A stretch of 64,000 nucleotides of DNA from CAIZGX01 sp964385405 (lineage in GTDB: Bacteria > Bacteroidota > Bacteroidia > Flavobacteriales_D > Sanyastnellaceae): the NCBI GenBank assembly GCA_964385405.1, contig CAYLOT010000010.1, positions 1-64,000 on the forward strand. The letters run 5' to 3'. The translations under genes were made by a program, and so were the position numbers. The notes below the pieces were generated by a model. The model made no database searches. It was not told the DNA's origin and was given only the letters and a program-made list of their open reading frames with translations. Shown in pieces: positions 51,704-60,288 of the stretch (within the stretch, counting starts at the first letter, position 1; every line of letters begins with the position of its first letter).

Positions 51704-52372
51704 ATGAAGAACAAACTAATCATTTTTGGAAATACAGAGTTCGCAGAAATAGCCCACGAATACTTCACGCACGACAGCGATTACGAAGTTGTGGCATTCT
51801 GCGTTCATCGCGAGTATATAAACAAAGAAGAGATTTTCGGATTGCCATTGGTGGCTTTCGAAGATTTGCCTGCGCTCTTCAACCCCAACGATCATGCGTT
51901 CTTTGGAGCATGTGTTTACACCAAACTAAACAGACTGCGCACGCAAGTTTATCTTGAAGCGAAAGCACTCGGATATGAAATTGCTTCTTACGTGAGCTCA
52001 TACGCTTTCGTTTGGAGAAACGTCAAATTGGGTGAGCACGTTTTTATTTTTGAAGACAATACCCTTCAGCCTTTTACTGAAATCGGAAACAATGTTGTGC
52101 TTTGGAGTGGCAATCACATTGGACATCATTCTAAAGTAGACGACAACTGTTTCATCTCTTCTCATGTGGTGATAAGTGGTGGAGTTACAATAGGAAAAAA
52201 CTGTTTCCTTGGCGTGAACAGCACGGTGAACAATGCCGTTAGCATAGGAGATGACTGCCTGTTGTCTTCGGGTGCATTGGTTGTGAAAAATATCCCTGAA
52301 GATTCCATTGTAAAAGGAAAAGACATTTCTCCGATCTCTTGTCGCGCTTATCATAAACTTACACCGCGATGA
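51704..52372 (+). CDS. PglD/NeuD-like sugar acyltransferase
   Basis: 222 residues. An N-terminal Rossmann-like nucleotide-sugar domain (LIIFGNTEFAEIAHEYF) is followed by a left-handed beta-helix of hexapeptide repeats (IGNNVVLWSGNHIGHHSKVD, GVTIGKNCFLGVNSTVNNAV, SIGDDCLLSSGALVVKNI). The His in NHIGHHSKV is in the position of the catalytic base. It would acylate (usually acetylate) an amino sugar nucleotide. Overlaps the next gene by 4 bases. Confidence 0.85.
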   Translation: MKNKLIIFGNTEFAEIAHEYFTHDSDYEVVAFCVHREYINKEEIFGLPLVAFEDLPALFNPNDHAFFGACVYTKLNRLRTQVYLEAKALGYEIASYVSSYAFVWRNVKLGEHVFIFEDNTLQPFTEIGNNVVLWSGNHIGHHSKVDDNCFISSHVVISGGVTIGKNCFLGVNSTVNNAVSIGDDCLLSSGALVVKNIPEDSIVKGKDISPISCRAYHKLTPR

Positions 52373-53286
52373 ATTGGAAACGCCTCGGTAGAATTGTCGA
52401 AGCCAATCCGAATTTGGACTGGTCGAAGCAGTATGCAGCCATTCCTACCGTGCGCATTTTGAACGAAGATGTTCTTCGTGTTTATTATTATTCCATGGAT
52501 GAAGATTTCAAAGGAAGAATAAGTTATGTAGATGTTTCAGCACACAATCCTTCAGAAATTATTTTTCGAAGTAAAGATGTGCTGCTCGATATTGGAACCG
52601 AAGGCACATTCGACGACGGTGGCGTTTGTCCGCTGCAATTCCTTCAAAATGAAAATGAAAATTGGTTGTACTACTTAGGTGTGCAACGCACAACAGATGT
52701 TCCTTATAGATATTTTGCTGGAGTAGCGAGAGAGCAAGCCGATGGCTCGTTTCAGCGCTTTCAAGCCAATCCGGTTTTGCTTCCAACAACATTAGAACCC
52801 GATATTCGAAGTGCGATTTCTATTCTTCGGGTAGGAGAAAAAATGCGCATGTGGTATGTCGGTGCATTCGCGTGGATAGAAGTAAACGGAAAGGAAGTTC
52901 CAACATATCGCATTCATCATGCAGTTTCAGTAGACGGATTAAATTGGGAAGTGGATCAACACGATTGCATTCAATTTCAAAACGATGATGAGTTCGGTTT
53001 TGGAAGGCCGTGGGTAGTGAAAAAGGAAAACGGATTCGAAATGTTTTGTAGCGTAAGAACGAAATCATTGGGTTACCGTTTGGGATACGCCACCTCTGAA
53101 GACGGCTATTCATGGGTAAGACAAGACAGTGAATTGAATTTTTCAGTTGGAAGTGAGCCGTGGGAAAACGAATCGGTTTGTTATCCGTGTGTGGTCGATG
53201 TGAATGGAAAACGATTCCTGTTTTACAACGGGAATCAAAATGGAAAAACAGGTTTCGGCGTTGCCGTATTGGAGGACATGCAATGA
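52369..53286 (+). CDS. Five-bladed beta-propeller glycosidase-like protein
   Basis: 305 residues, no signal peptide. Repeats typical of the GH32/43/68/130-type propeller are seen: VLRVYYYSMDEDFKGRISYV, GTFDDGGVCPLQF, LYYLGVQRT, MRMWYVGAFAW, HAVSVDGLNWE, RPWVVKKENGFEMFCSVR and KRFLFYNGNQNGKTGFG. Catalytic acids may lie in GTFDDGG and in NESVCYPCV. A cytoplasmic location in a sugar-modifying cluster is unusual and might point to a phosphorylase or to a binding role. Translationally coupled on both sides. Confidence 0.65.
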   Translation: MNWKRLGRIVEANPNLDWSKQYAAIPTVRILNEDVLRVYYYSMDEDFKGRISYVDVSAHNPSEIIFRSKDVLLDIGTEGTFDDGGVCPLQFLQNENENWLYYLGVQRTTDVPYRYFAGVAREQADGSFQRFQANPVLLPTTLEPDIRSAISILRVGEKMRMWYVGAFAWIEVNGKEVPTYRIHHAVSVDGLNWEVDQHDCIQFQNDDEFGFGRPWVVKKENGFEMFCSVRTKSLGYRLGYATSEDGYSWVRQDSELNFSVGSEPWENESVCYPCVVDVNGKRFLFYNGNQNGKTGFGVAVLEDMQ

Positions 53287-54251
53287 AAATAATTCGGTAC
53301 ACAGAAGACCATCGAAAGCAATGGGAGGAATTTGTTTCCAACAGTAAAAATGGAACCTTTCATCTCTCGCGAAATTTTATTGACTATCACGGAACGAAGT
53401 TCAATGATCATTCTTTGCTAGCTTTTGATGAGGAAGAATTGGTGGGTGTGTTGCCCATGAATGAAAGTGGAAAGGAAGTCTTCGCGCATCAAGGTTTAAC
53501 CTACGGCGGTTGGGTGCTTTCGTACAATATTCGACTCGATGAATTTCATAAATTGTTTATCGCCTTTCTTCAATATCTGGAAGTGAAAGGAATAGAGCAG
53601 TTGCATTACAAAACCATTCCGTTCATGTACCATCCAGTACCTGCCCAGGAAGACGTTCACATGCTTTTTCTTTCAGGAGCGAAATGCACAGGGCAACACG
53701 TGAATCCTATTGTTATTCCTTCCAACGTTCCGAAATTTCAAGAGCGAAGAGTGCGTGGAATTAAGAAAGCGGTTAAGGAAGGAATAGTCGTTCGCGTGTC
53801 AGAAGATTTCGATTCGTATTACACCATTGTGGAAGAATTGCTCTCGGCGTATTCTTCAACAACAGCGCATTCAAGGAGTGAACTACTCGATTTGCAAAAA
53901 AGATTTCCAAGTGAAATTGAATTGCATGCGGCCTTTATGGGAGAAGAAATGTGTGCTGGAATCTTGTGCTTCAACACCCCGAATTGTGTGCGTTTTCAAT
54001 ACATCGCTTCCACGTTAGAAGGGAAGGAGAAGGGAGCTTTGGATTTGCTTTTCGCAACGCTTATTCAAGAGACGTTTTCTAAAAAGAACTATATAGATTT
54101 TGGAACAAGTACCAACAATCAAGGTGCCTCTTTAGCCTTGGGTATTTCGCAACAGAAAGAAGGTTTTGGCGCACGCACTAGCGTTCAGCCTGTTTATACA
54201 TTAGCGCTTAATTCCGTAAATTGGGATGCTTTAAATGCATTTGTTTCATGA
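53283..54251 (+). CDS. FemAB/GNAT-like acyltransferase
   Basis: 322 residues. The fold resembles the FemAB/BioF2-like GNAT superfamily: WEEFVSNSKNGTFHLSRNFI, LTYGGWVLS, VRGIKKAVKEGIVVRVSEDF and a late NYIDFGTSTNNQG. Such proteins attach amino acyl groups to peptidoglycan stems or to amino sugars. The frame is open to 53160, but MKIIRYTEDH at 53283 with a 4-base overlap is the natural start. Confidence 0.7.
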   Translation: MKIIRYTEDHRKQWEEFVSNSKNGTFHLSRNFIDYHGTKFNDHSLLAFDEEELVGVLPMNESGKEVFAHQGLTYGGWVLSYNIRLDEFHKLFIAFLQYLEVKGIEQLHYKTIPFMYHPVPAQEDVHMLFLSGAKCTGQHVNPIVIPSNVPKFQERRVRGIKKAVKEGIVVRVSEDFDSYYTIVEELLSAYSSTTAHSRSELLDLQKRFPSEIELHAAFMGEEMCAGILCFNTPNCVRFQYIASTLEGKEKGALDLLFATLIQETFSKKNYIDFGTSTNNQGASLALGISQQKEGFGARTSVQPVYTLALNSVNWDALNAFVS

Positions 54252-55183
54252 AGAAAGTATCTGTAGTCATTCCGTGTTTTCATGTTGAAGAATTTATTCT
54301 TCCACTCTTTCACAACATGCAAGAGGTAGAGAAGCAGTTGAACAGCATGAACCTTGCGCTGGAATTGGTGTGTGTTGACGATGGAAGTAAAGATGGCACT
54401 TGGAATGAATTGTTGAAGCATCGTCACTTAATCAAAGACACGCAAGTGGTTCGACTAACACGCAATTTCGGAGCCATCTGCGCAAGCAATGCTGGATTGA
54501 AATTGGTAACTGGTGATGCATGCACGATCTACGCTGCAGACCTTCAAGACCCATTGGAATTGATTCCAGAGATGGCTCAGCTTTGGTTAAACGGAGAGAA
54601 ATACATAACTGCGGTGCGCGCGAAGAAAAGGAAGGATCCTTTGCTAACTCGTCTTTACGCGAAGCTTTATTACATTTTAGTGAAGTTATTCGTGATGAAA
54701 GATTTTCCAGAAAGCGGATTCGATATTGCTTTCTGGGATGGAAGTATTTTGCAGTATTTGAAGAATACGTCGAAGAATATCAATCGTTCGCTCTTCTCGC
54801 ATTGGCTTGGATTCAAACCGTATGTCATCGAGTACGAGAGAAGAGAGCGTACTAGCGGGAAGAGTGGTTGGACGTTTTCAAAAAAATGGAAATTGTTCCT
54901 TGATTCATTTTTAGGATTTTCAGTTGTTCCCATTCGTTTCATTTCTTTCATTGGCATGTGTGTTTCTTTTCTCAGTTTTGGGTACGGCATACTCATGTTA
55001 ATTGGAGGAATAACGGGGAAAATATCAGAGCCTGGATTCGCAACAGTAACTTCGCTCATCACGTTCCTTCTCGGATTGGTGATTGTTATGTTAGGAGTTA
55101 TTGGCGAATACTTGTGGCGCATTTTCGATGAAGTAAACAAACGACCCGAGGCGGTTGTAGAAGAGATATTGAAGAATGAGTAA
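54248..55183 (+). CDS. Polyprenyl-phosphate glycosyltransferase (GtrB/ArnC-like, GT2)
   Basis: 311 residues. A GT2 domain with VVIPCFHVEE, VCVDDGSKDGTW, RNFGAICASNAGL and the AADLQDPLELI motif, then RRERTSGKSGWTFSKKW and two C-terminal membrane helices. This is the layout of GtrB and ArnC, which load a sugar from a nucleotide donor onto undecaprenyl phosphate at the cytoplasmic side. The start at 54248 overlaps the previous stop by 4 bases. Followed by a small flippase-like gene. Confidence 0.88.
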   Translation: MKKVSVVIPCFHVEEFILPLFHNMQEVEKQLNSMNLALELVCVDDGSKDGTWNELLKHRHLIKDTQVVRLTRNFGAICASNAGLKLVTGDACTIYAADLQDPLELIPEMAQLWLNGEKYITAVRAKKRKDPLLTRLYAKLYYILVKLFVMKDFPESGFDIAFWDGSILQYLKNTSKNINRSLFSHWLGFKPYVIEYERRERTSGKSGWTFSKKWKLFLDSFLGFSVVPIRFISFIGMCVSFLSFGYGILMLIGGITGKISEPGFATVTSLITFLLGLVIVMLGVIGEYLWRIFDEVNKRPEAVVEEILKNE

Positions 55184-55556
55184 GATTGTAATTTTCGGAC
55201 TTTCGGCGCTTTATGCCACGCTATCTGTTGTTGGCGCATCGCTAATTAAATTAACCTTGAACAATTGGGGCGCAGAACAACGCGGACTGGCCTCGGTTAA
55301 AGATTATTTCGCTTTTTTGTTCGAGCCTAAAGTGTTCTTCGGAATGGGAATCATTTTCGTTTCAGCTTTGGTCTTATTCAAGGCCTTGTCGCTGAGCGAT
55401 TTTAGCTATGTAATTCCTGTAAGCGCTGCCGTGAATTTTATTCTCACAGCGTCAGTAGCAGCGGTGTTCTTTGGAGAGAAATTAGCATGGAACAACATTG
55501 TTGGAATTGCGCTAATCATTGCAGGAGTATTCGTGATTAATCTGAAAAAAGCATGA
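55176..55556 (+). CDS. Small EamA/SMR-family membrane protein (ArnE-like flippase)
   Basis: 126 residues with four hydrophobic helices (IVIFGLSALYATLSVVGASL, VFFGMGIIFVSALVLF, VIPVSAAVNFILTASVAAVF, IVGIALIIAGVFVI). The YVIPVSAAVNF and FGEKL segments are those of small multidrug-resistance/EamA transporters, including ArnE. Between a GtrB-like and a GT-C-like gene it is best read as the flippase of the undecaprenyl-linked sugar. It overlaps both neighbours. Confidence 0.78.
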   Translation: MSKIVIFGLSALYATLSVVGASLIKLTLNNWGAEQRGLASVKDYFAFLFEPKVFFGMGIIFVSALVLFKALSLSDFSYVIPVSAAVNFILTASVAAVFFGEKLAWNNIVGIALIIAGVFVINLKKA

Positions 55557-56545
55557 GTAAAATTCTTGTCACAGGCGCAGCCGGATTCATAGGATCACAT
55601 CTCACCGATGCCTTACTTGAAGCGGGACATGGAGTTGTGGGTTTCGATAATTTATCGAACGGAAAATTGCGAAACCTTGAATCTGCATTGGAAAACAATG
55701 CTTTTCAATTTGCGGAAGGAGACATCTGTGACGAAGCGCAAGTAAATGAAATCATGCAGGGAATCGAAGTGGTTTATCACTTGGCATGCTTGGGTGTTCG
55801 ACATTCCATTCACAGTCCTTTCGAAAATCACAGAGTAAACGCAGAAGGCTCACTTCGTGTTCTGGAAGCTGCACGTCAGAATAAGGTTTCGAAGTTTTTT
55901 TATATCTCTACTTCAGAGATTTACGGAGACATTCAAACTTTTCCAATAGATGAGCTCGGTGTGCCCGCGCCAAAAACCGTGTACGGAAGTAGCAAGTTAG
56001 CTGGAGAAAACTATGCATATTCTTATAACGTATGCTACGGACTTCAAACGGTCATTACACGAATCTTCAACAACTACGGACCTCGCGCGCATTACGAAGG
56101 TGATGCCGGTGAGATCATTCCGCGAAGTATTGTTCGAATGCTAAACGGAGAAGCTCCTGTTGTTTTCGGAAAGGGAGATGTAAGGCGCGATTTCTTTTTT
56201 GTGAAAGATACCGCTCGCGCCTTGGTTCAGCTTATGAACAATGAGAAGGTCGTTGGAGAAATAATAAATATTGGAACAGGAGCGGAAATTACCATGAAGG
56301 AACTCATGGAAATACTCATTGAAGAGATGGGTTTGAAAGACCGAATGAGCATTCGGTATGAAGATGACCGTCCGGCAGATGTTCCGCGTTTGTGGGTGAA
56401 TCCATCTAAGTTCAGGTCTTTGACGGGCTTTTCTGGAGAAAAAGATTTTCGTGAAGGGTTGCGCGAGACCATTGATTATTACCGCGAGCTGAATCAGCAG
56501 AACGATTTAATGGGAGTGATAGAACTTCAAAATTGGAAAAAATGA
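55553..56545 (+). CDS. NAD-dependent nucleotide-sugar epimerase/decarboxylase (SDR)
   Basis: 330 residues. VTGAAGFIGSHL, VYHLACLGVRHSI, STSEIYGD, the catalytic YGSSKLAGE, FNNYGPRAHY and GDVRRDFFFVKDTARA place it with UDP-glucose 4-epimerases and UDP-glucuronate decarboxylases. It would prepare the sugar nucleotide that the neighbouring aminotransferase modifies. Overlaps that gene by 4 bases (ATGA). Confidence 0.87.
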   Translation: MSKILVTGAAGFIGSHLTDALLEAGHGVVGFDNLSNGKLRNLESALENNAFQFAEGDICDEAQVNEIMQGIEVVYHLACLGVRHSIHSPFENHRVNAEGSLRVLEAARQNKVSKFFYISTSEIYGDIQTFPIDELGVPAPKTVYGSSKLAGENYAYSYNVCYGLQTVITRIFNNYGPRAHYEGDAGEIIPRSIVRMLNGEAPVVFGKGDVRRDFFFVKDTARALVQLMNNEKVVGEIINIGTGAEITMKELMEILIEEMGLKDRMSIRYEDDRPADVPRLWVNPSKFRSLTGFSGEKDFREGLRETIDYYRELNQQNDLMGVIELQNWKK

Positions 56546-57678
56546 AAATCCCAGTAGCAAAACCGTACTTAGGAGTTGAAGAAGCGCAGTTGGCATACGA
56601 CACCATTTTAACGAATTGGGTAACGCAAGGTCCGCGCGTGGCAGAGTTCGAAGAGAAGTTTGCGCAATACGTGGGAAGTGAATACGCTGTGGCCGTGAGC
56701 AATTGCACAACGGCCTTGCATTTGTCGTTAATCGTTGCAGGCATTGGTCCCGGGGACGAAGTCATTTGTCCGAGCATGAGCTACATTGCAACGGCTAACG
56801 CCATCGTATATGTAGGCGCAACACCTGTCTTTGCGGAAGTGAAGTCAGAGACTTACAACATAGATCCTGCAGATGTTGAAGCGAAGATTACTTCGAAGAC
56901 GAAGGCCATTATTGGTGTTCATCAGATTGGACTTCCCTTTGAGATAGATGAAATAAAAGCGTTGTGCACGAAGCACAACCTCATCTTAATTGAGGACGCT
57001 GCTTGTGCCGCGGGTTCTTCCTACAAAGGAAAAAAAATAGGTTCGCATTCAGACTTAGTTTGTTTTTCGTTCCATCCGAGAAAGGTCATTACGACCGGAG
57101 ACGGTGGAATGATAGCCACTTCAAACCTTGAATACACCGAGCGTTTGAAACGTCTTCGTCAGCACGGCATGAGTGTGAACGATCGCGTGCGCCACCTGAG
57201 CGATAAGGTTATTGTGGAAGATCATTTAGAGGTCGGGTATAACTACCGAATGACCGATATTCAGGCGGCGGTAGGCATTCGTCAATTGGAAAAATTAGAT
57301 TCCATTGTTCAACGAAGAAGAGAAATAGCCAATTTTTATTTGAATGAATTGAAGGACATCGATTGCATTCGTTTGCCTTTCGAAAGTCAAAACGATTTCA
57401 CCAATTGGCAGTCTTTTTCAGTTTACATAAAACCTTCATGTGGAGTTTCAAGAAACGACATCATGCAGAAAATGCTTGACTTAGGTATTTCAACTCGAAG
57501 AGGCATCATGACTTCACACCGAGAAACAGCATACAAGAACAGGAGGGTGAATATTTCACTTCCAATCTCTGAAGATGCCGCCGATCGAAGCATTGTACTT
57601 CCGTTATATGTGCCCATGTCGCAAGAAGAGATGGATTATGTCATCAAACATTTCAAAGCATGTTTGAATCAAGATTAA
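56542..57678 (+). CDS. DegT/DnrJ/EryC1 sugar aminotransferase
   Basis: 378 residues starting MKIPVAKPYLGVEEAQ. It has NWVTQGPRVAEFEEKF, GDEVICPSMSYIATANAI, VHQIGLPFEIDEIKAL, EDAACAAGSSY and the PLP Lys in SFHPRKVITTGDGGMI. A second enzyme of this family besides that at 32430. It would put an amino group on a keto sugar made in this cluster. The alternative start at 56533 adds three residues. Confidence 0.9.
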   Translation: MKIPVAKPYLGVEEAQLAYDTILTNWVTQGPRVAEFEEKFAQYVGSEYAVAVSNCTTALHLSLIVAGIGPGDEVICPSMSYIATANAIVYVGATPVFAEVKSETYNIDPADVEAKITSKTKAIIGVHQIGLPFEIDEIKALCTKHNLILIEDAACAAGSSYKGKKIGSHSDLVCFSFHPRKVITTGDGGMIATSNLEYTERLKRLRQHGMSVNDRVRHLSDKVIVEDHLEVGYNYRMTDIQAAVGIRQLEKLDSIVQRRREIANFYLNELKDIDCIRLPFESQNDFTNWQSFSVYIKPSCGVSRNDIMQKMLDLGISTRRGIMTSHRETAYKNRRVNISLPISEDAADRSIVLPLYVPMSQEEMDYVIKHFKACLNQD

Positions 57679-59075
57679 GCATTCCACTTGCCAACCAAGA
57701 AGAAAGAAAATTCATTTTCGCGTTGGTTGTTTTTAAGTGCTTTCTCTTTGCATATCTCTTTTTTCAGTATTCATCTTATTGGCAGTCGGGGCCCATTGAA
57801 GGACTTGCAGTTCATGCGGGAGATACTTCAGGATATTTCAATCCAGCAGAAGCATTGGCACAAGGTCAAGGCTACTCAAGCGTGTGTCGCATGCCTGCGT
57901 TTGCACCCATCTATTCTGGAGTAAGTGCGGTCTTCAATCCGTTTGTAGCATATCAGTTTGTTATCCTACTTCAATTCATCTTCGGAATCCTCAGTGTAGT
58001 TTGGGTTGCGCGATTGGCTGGACATCTGGCCCAGAATAAGAAGGCGTATTACATAGCTGGAACTATCTACGCTTCGTCATTGCTCATTGCTGTTTGGGAT
58101 CCGATGCTACTTTCCGACAGTCTTGGAAATTCTTTTTTGATTCTCGCGTTTTATTTGGCTGTTCGCTTCAAAAATGAATTGAATTGGAAACTTGTTTTTT
58201 GGTCGTCGTTGTTTTTGACGTGGTCCATTTTCTTCCGTCAGATTCATGTACTCATCATTCCAGTACTATACTTTCTTTTGTTGAAGCGAATTCATTTTTT
58301 CAAATCTTCAATCCTCTTCGGAGTACCGTTGGTCTTGGCTTTCGTTAGTTGGACGGCCTACAATTTTTCGAAAACGAATCGATTCATTCCAATGGTGGAT
58401 TCTTTTTCTTCATGCTACGGGTACATGCCGGAAGAGTTGGTCGCTATTCGCGATTTGGTCATTGCTTGGGGAGAAGATTGTCAGCCTTGGGTGCCGAATT
58501 CGGCTTCGAATTATTTAATTGCGAAGGACGGATGCACAACTTCACCGCTGAATGAACGCCATTACACAACAGCCTACGGAGCTCAAGAAATGAAGAGTCT
58601 GAAGGAAGATTATCGTCGTTTTAAATACGAATTGGAAGGGAATTCGAAAGACAGTTTGGGGAATGAAATTGTTTCTCGCGCTCGAAAGTACAAGTCGGCC
58701 TACATGCATGAACATCCCTCCGATTATTATTTTTTGAATCGTTTTCGATTGATGAAGCAGTTTCTTTTCCCAGCGAGAATAGATAACATTCCGGGCCCAG
58801 CATTCGCTCAAATGAACATCTTTCAAAAAGGAGTGAAAGTAAGCTCTTACGCCTTGTTACTGATGGTGAATGTGCTCTCACTCATCCTTTTCATTCCAGT
58901 TATTCTGAAGGATTGGAAAGGACGTTGGTGGCTCGTTTCCTCGTGGTTGTTGTTCATAGTTTTGGCCGGTGTGCTTGGATTCATAGAGCAACGTTATCTT
59001 GTTCCGTGTTATTTCTTCTTTGCGATTGTTGTAGCGGTTGGAATTTCAAGTTGGAAATTGAAACGCAGCGCGTAA
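57660..59075 (+). CDS. GT-C-type membrane glycosyltransferase
   Basis: 471 residues with about nine to ten hydrophobic helices. The first periplasmic loop carries AVHAGDTSGYFNPAEALAQG with an Asp in the position typical of ArnT/PMT-type enzymes that use polyprenyl-linked donors. It is coupled (19-base overlap) to the sugar genes and follows the GtrB-like and flippase genes. It would transfer the flipped sugar to an outside acceptor such as lipid A, O-antigen or a protein. Confidence 0.72.
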   Translation: MFESRLSIPLANQEERKFIFALVVFKCFLFAYLFFQYSSYWQSGPIEGLAVHAGDTSGYFNPAEALAQGQGYSSVCRMPAFAPIYSGVSAVFNPFVAYQFVILLQFIFGILSVVWVARLAGHLAQNKKAYYIAGTIYASSLLIAVWDPMLLSDSLGNSFLILAFYLAVRFKNELNWKLVFWSSLFLTWSIFFRQIHVLIIPVLYFLLLKRIHFFKSSILFGVPLVLAFVSWTAYNFSKTNRFIPMVDSFSSCYGYMPEELVAIRDLVIAWGEDCQPWVPNSASNYLIAKDGCTTSPLNERHYTTAYGAQEMKSLKEDYRRFKYELEGNSKDSLGNEIVSRARKYKSAYMHEHPSDYYFLNRFRLMKQFLFPARIDNIPGPAFAQMNIFQKGVKVSSYALLLMVNVLSLILFIPVILKDWKGRWWLVSSWLLFIVLAGVLGFIEQRYLVPCYFFFAIVVAVGISSWKLKRSA

Positions 59076-59086
59076 ATTTGAAGAAT

Positions 59087-60244
59087 ATGCAAATCGTACT
59101 TTTTGAAGACCACGTGGTCAATTCATTCTTACCGCTTTCTCACACTCGAGCAATTGCCGACCTCTTTGCCGGAATGTACTCCATTCAAGATCGTTGGAAA
59201 TTGTTTTTCGAGAATGATTCATTCTATGTTCAAACAAGAAATTCACTTCAAGATTTATACGGCGTAATTCCTGAAGGGGAGAGTTTGTATATCAATACGC
59301 GTATCATTCCCAATCAAATTGCAGTAGAAACCATACAAGGATTGAAGTCTAACGAGGCGTTCTTCATTCATGATGTCTGCGTTGCTGCCAAAGGTCCAAG
59401 TATGAATTGGGAATCCTTCGAGCGTCGCGCATGGACAGTCGAAGCCATGTGGTTGAATGGAGTTACCGATTTATTTTCAGTTAACGATTATTTGCTTCGT
59501 GCAGATTTCGCATCAGCAAATAAAAAAGATGGAGCGAAACCGAGTCAATACTGCAGAGTCATTGGCGATTCCTCGAACTTATTCATTCACTCAACAGCGA
59601 AGGTTTTCGATGCGGTATTGAATGTTGAAAGCGGACCTGTCTTCATTGATGAAGGTGCAGAAGTAATGGAAGGAAGTATGTTGCGCGGACCACTTTACAT
59701 CGGGAAACACGCCGTCTTGAAGATGGGAACGAAATGCTACGGTCCTTCATCTTTTGGTGAGGAATGCAGAATAGGAGGAGAGACATCGAATGTTGTTTTC
59801 CATCCGTTCAGCAACAAAGGTCACGATGGTTTTTTAGGAAACGCAGTTATTGGTTCTTGGGTGAATTTCGGAGCTGACTCTAACTGCAGTAACCTGAAGA
59901 ATAATTACAGCACTGTTTCCATTTCAAATGATTTAGATAAAAACGAAATCAATACTGGACTAACATTTTGCGGAGCGCTTGTGGGGGATCATGCGAAATT
60001 TGGAATTAACACCATGCTGAATACAGGGACCTATGTTGGCGTGGCAGCGAATGTTTTTGCGGGAGATTTTCCACCGAAATGTGTTCCTTCATTTACTTGG
60101 GGAACAGGCGCAGTTGAGCACAACCTCGACAAGGCCATTCAAACAGCAGAACGCATGATGCAACGCCGTGGCAAAGAAATGTCAGCGGCTGAAAGAGCCG
60201 TATTGGCGCATGTATTTAAAATTACCGCTGCTTCTCGGTCATAA
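59087..60244 (+). CDS. GlmU-like sugar nucleotidyltransferase family protein
   Basis: 385 residues starting MQIVLFEDHVVNSFLPLSHT. The N-terminal half resembles the Bacteroidota GlmU-like family (RAIADLFAGMYSIQDRW) but lacks a clear G-x-G-T-R-M pyrophosphorylase loop; the C-terminal half is a left-handed beta-helix (GPVFIDEGAEVMEGSMLRGP, IGSWVNFGADSNCSNLKNNY). It could be a sugar-1-phosphate nucleotidyl- or acetyltransferase. The frame reaches back to 58913 inside the preceding gene, which is judged spurious. Last gene of the cluster. Confidence 0.78.
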   Translation: MQIVLFEDHVVNSFLPLSHTRAIADLFAGMYSIQDRWKLFFENDSFYVQTRNSLQDLYGVIPEGESLYINTRIIPNQIAVETIQGLKSNEAFFIHDVCVAAKGPSMNWESFERRAWTVEAMWLNGVTDLFSVNDYLLRADFASANKKDGAKPSQYCRVIGDSSNLFIHSTAKVFDAVLNVESGPVFIDEGAEVMEGSMLRGPLYIGKHAVLKMGTKCYGPSSFGEECRIGGETSNVVFHPFSNKGHDGFLGNAVIGSWVNFGADSNCSNLKNNYSTVSISNDLDKNEINTGLTFCGALVGDHAKFGINTMLNTGTYVGVAANVFAGDFPPKCVPSFTWGTGAVEHNLDKAIQTAERMMQRRGKEMSAAERAVLAHVFKITAASRS

Positions 60245-60288
60245 AGGCAGAGGAAAATAAGTGGCATTGACATTGAAAATTGAGGTGT

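Noticed and set aside
58913..59086. Upstream extension of the GlmU-like protein
   Set aside because: It lies inside the GT-C gene in another frame, is cysteine-rich and unlike the family; the ATG at 59087 gives the known N-terminus.
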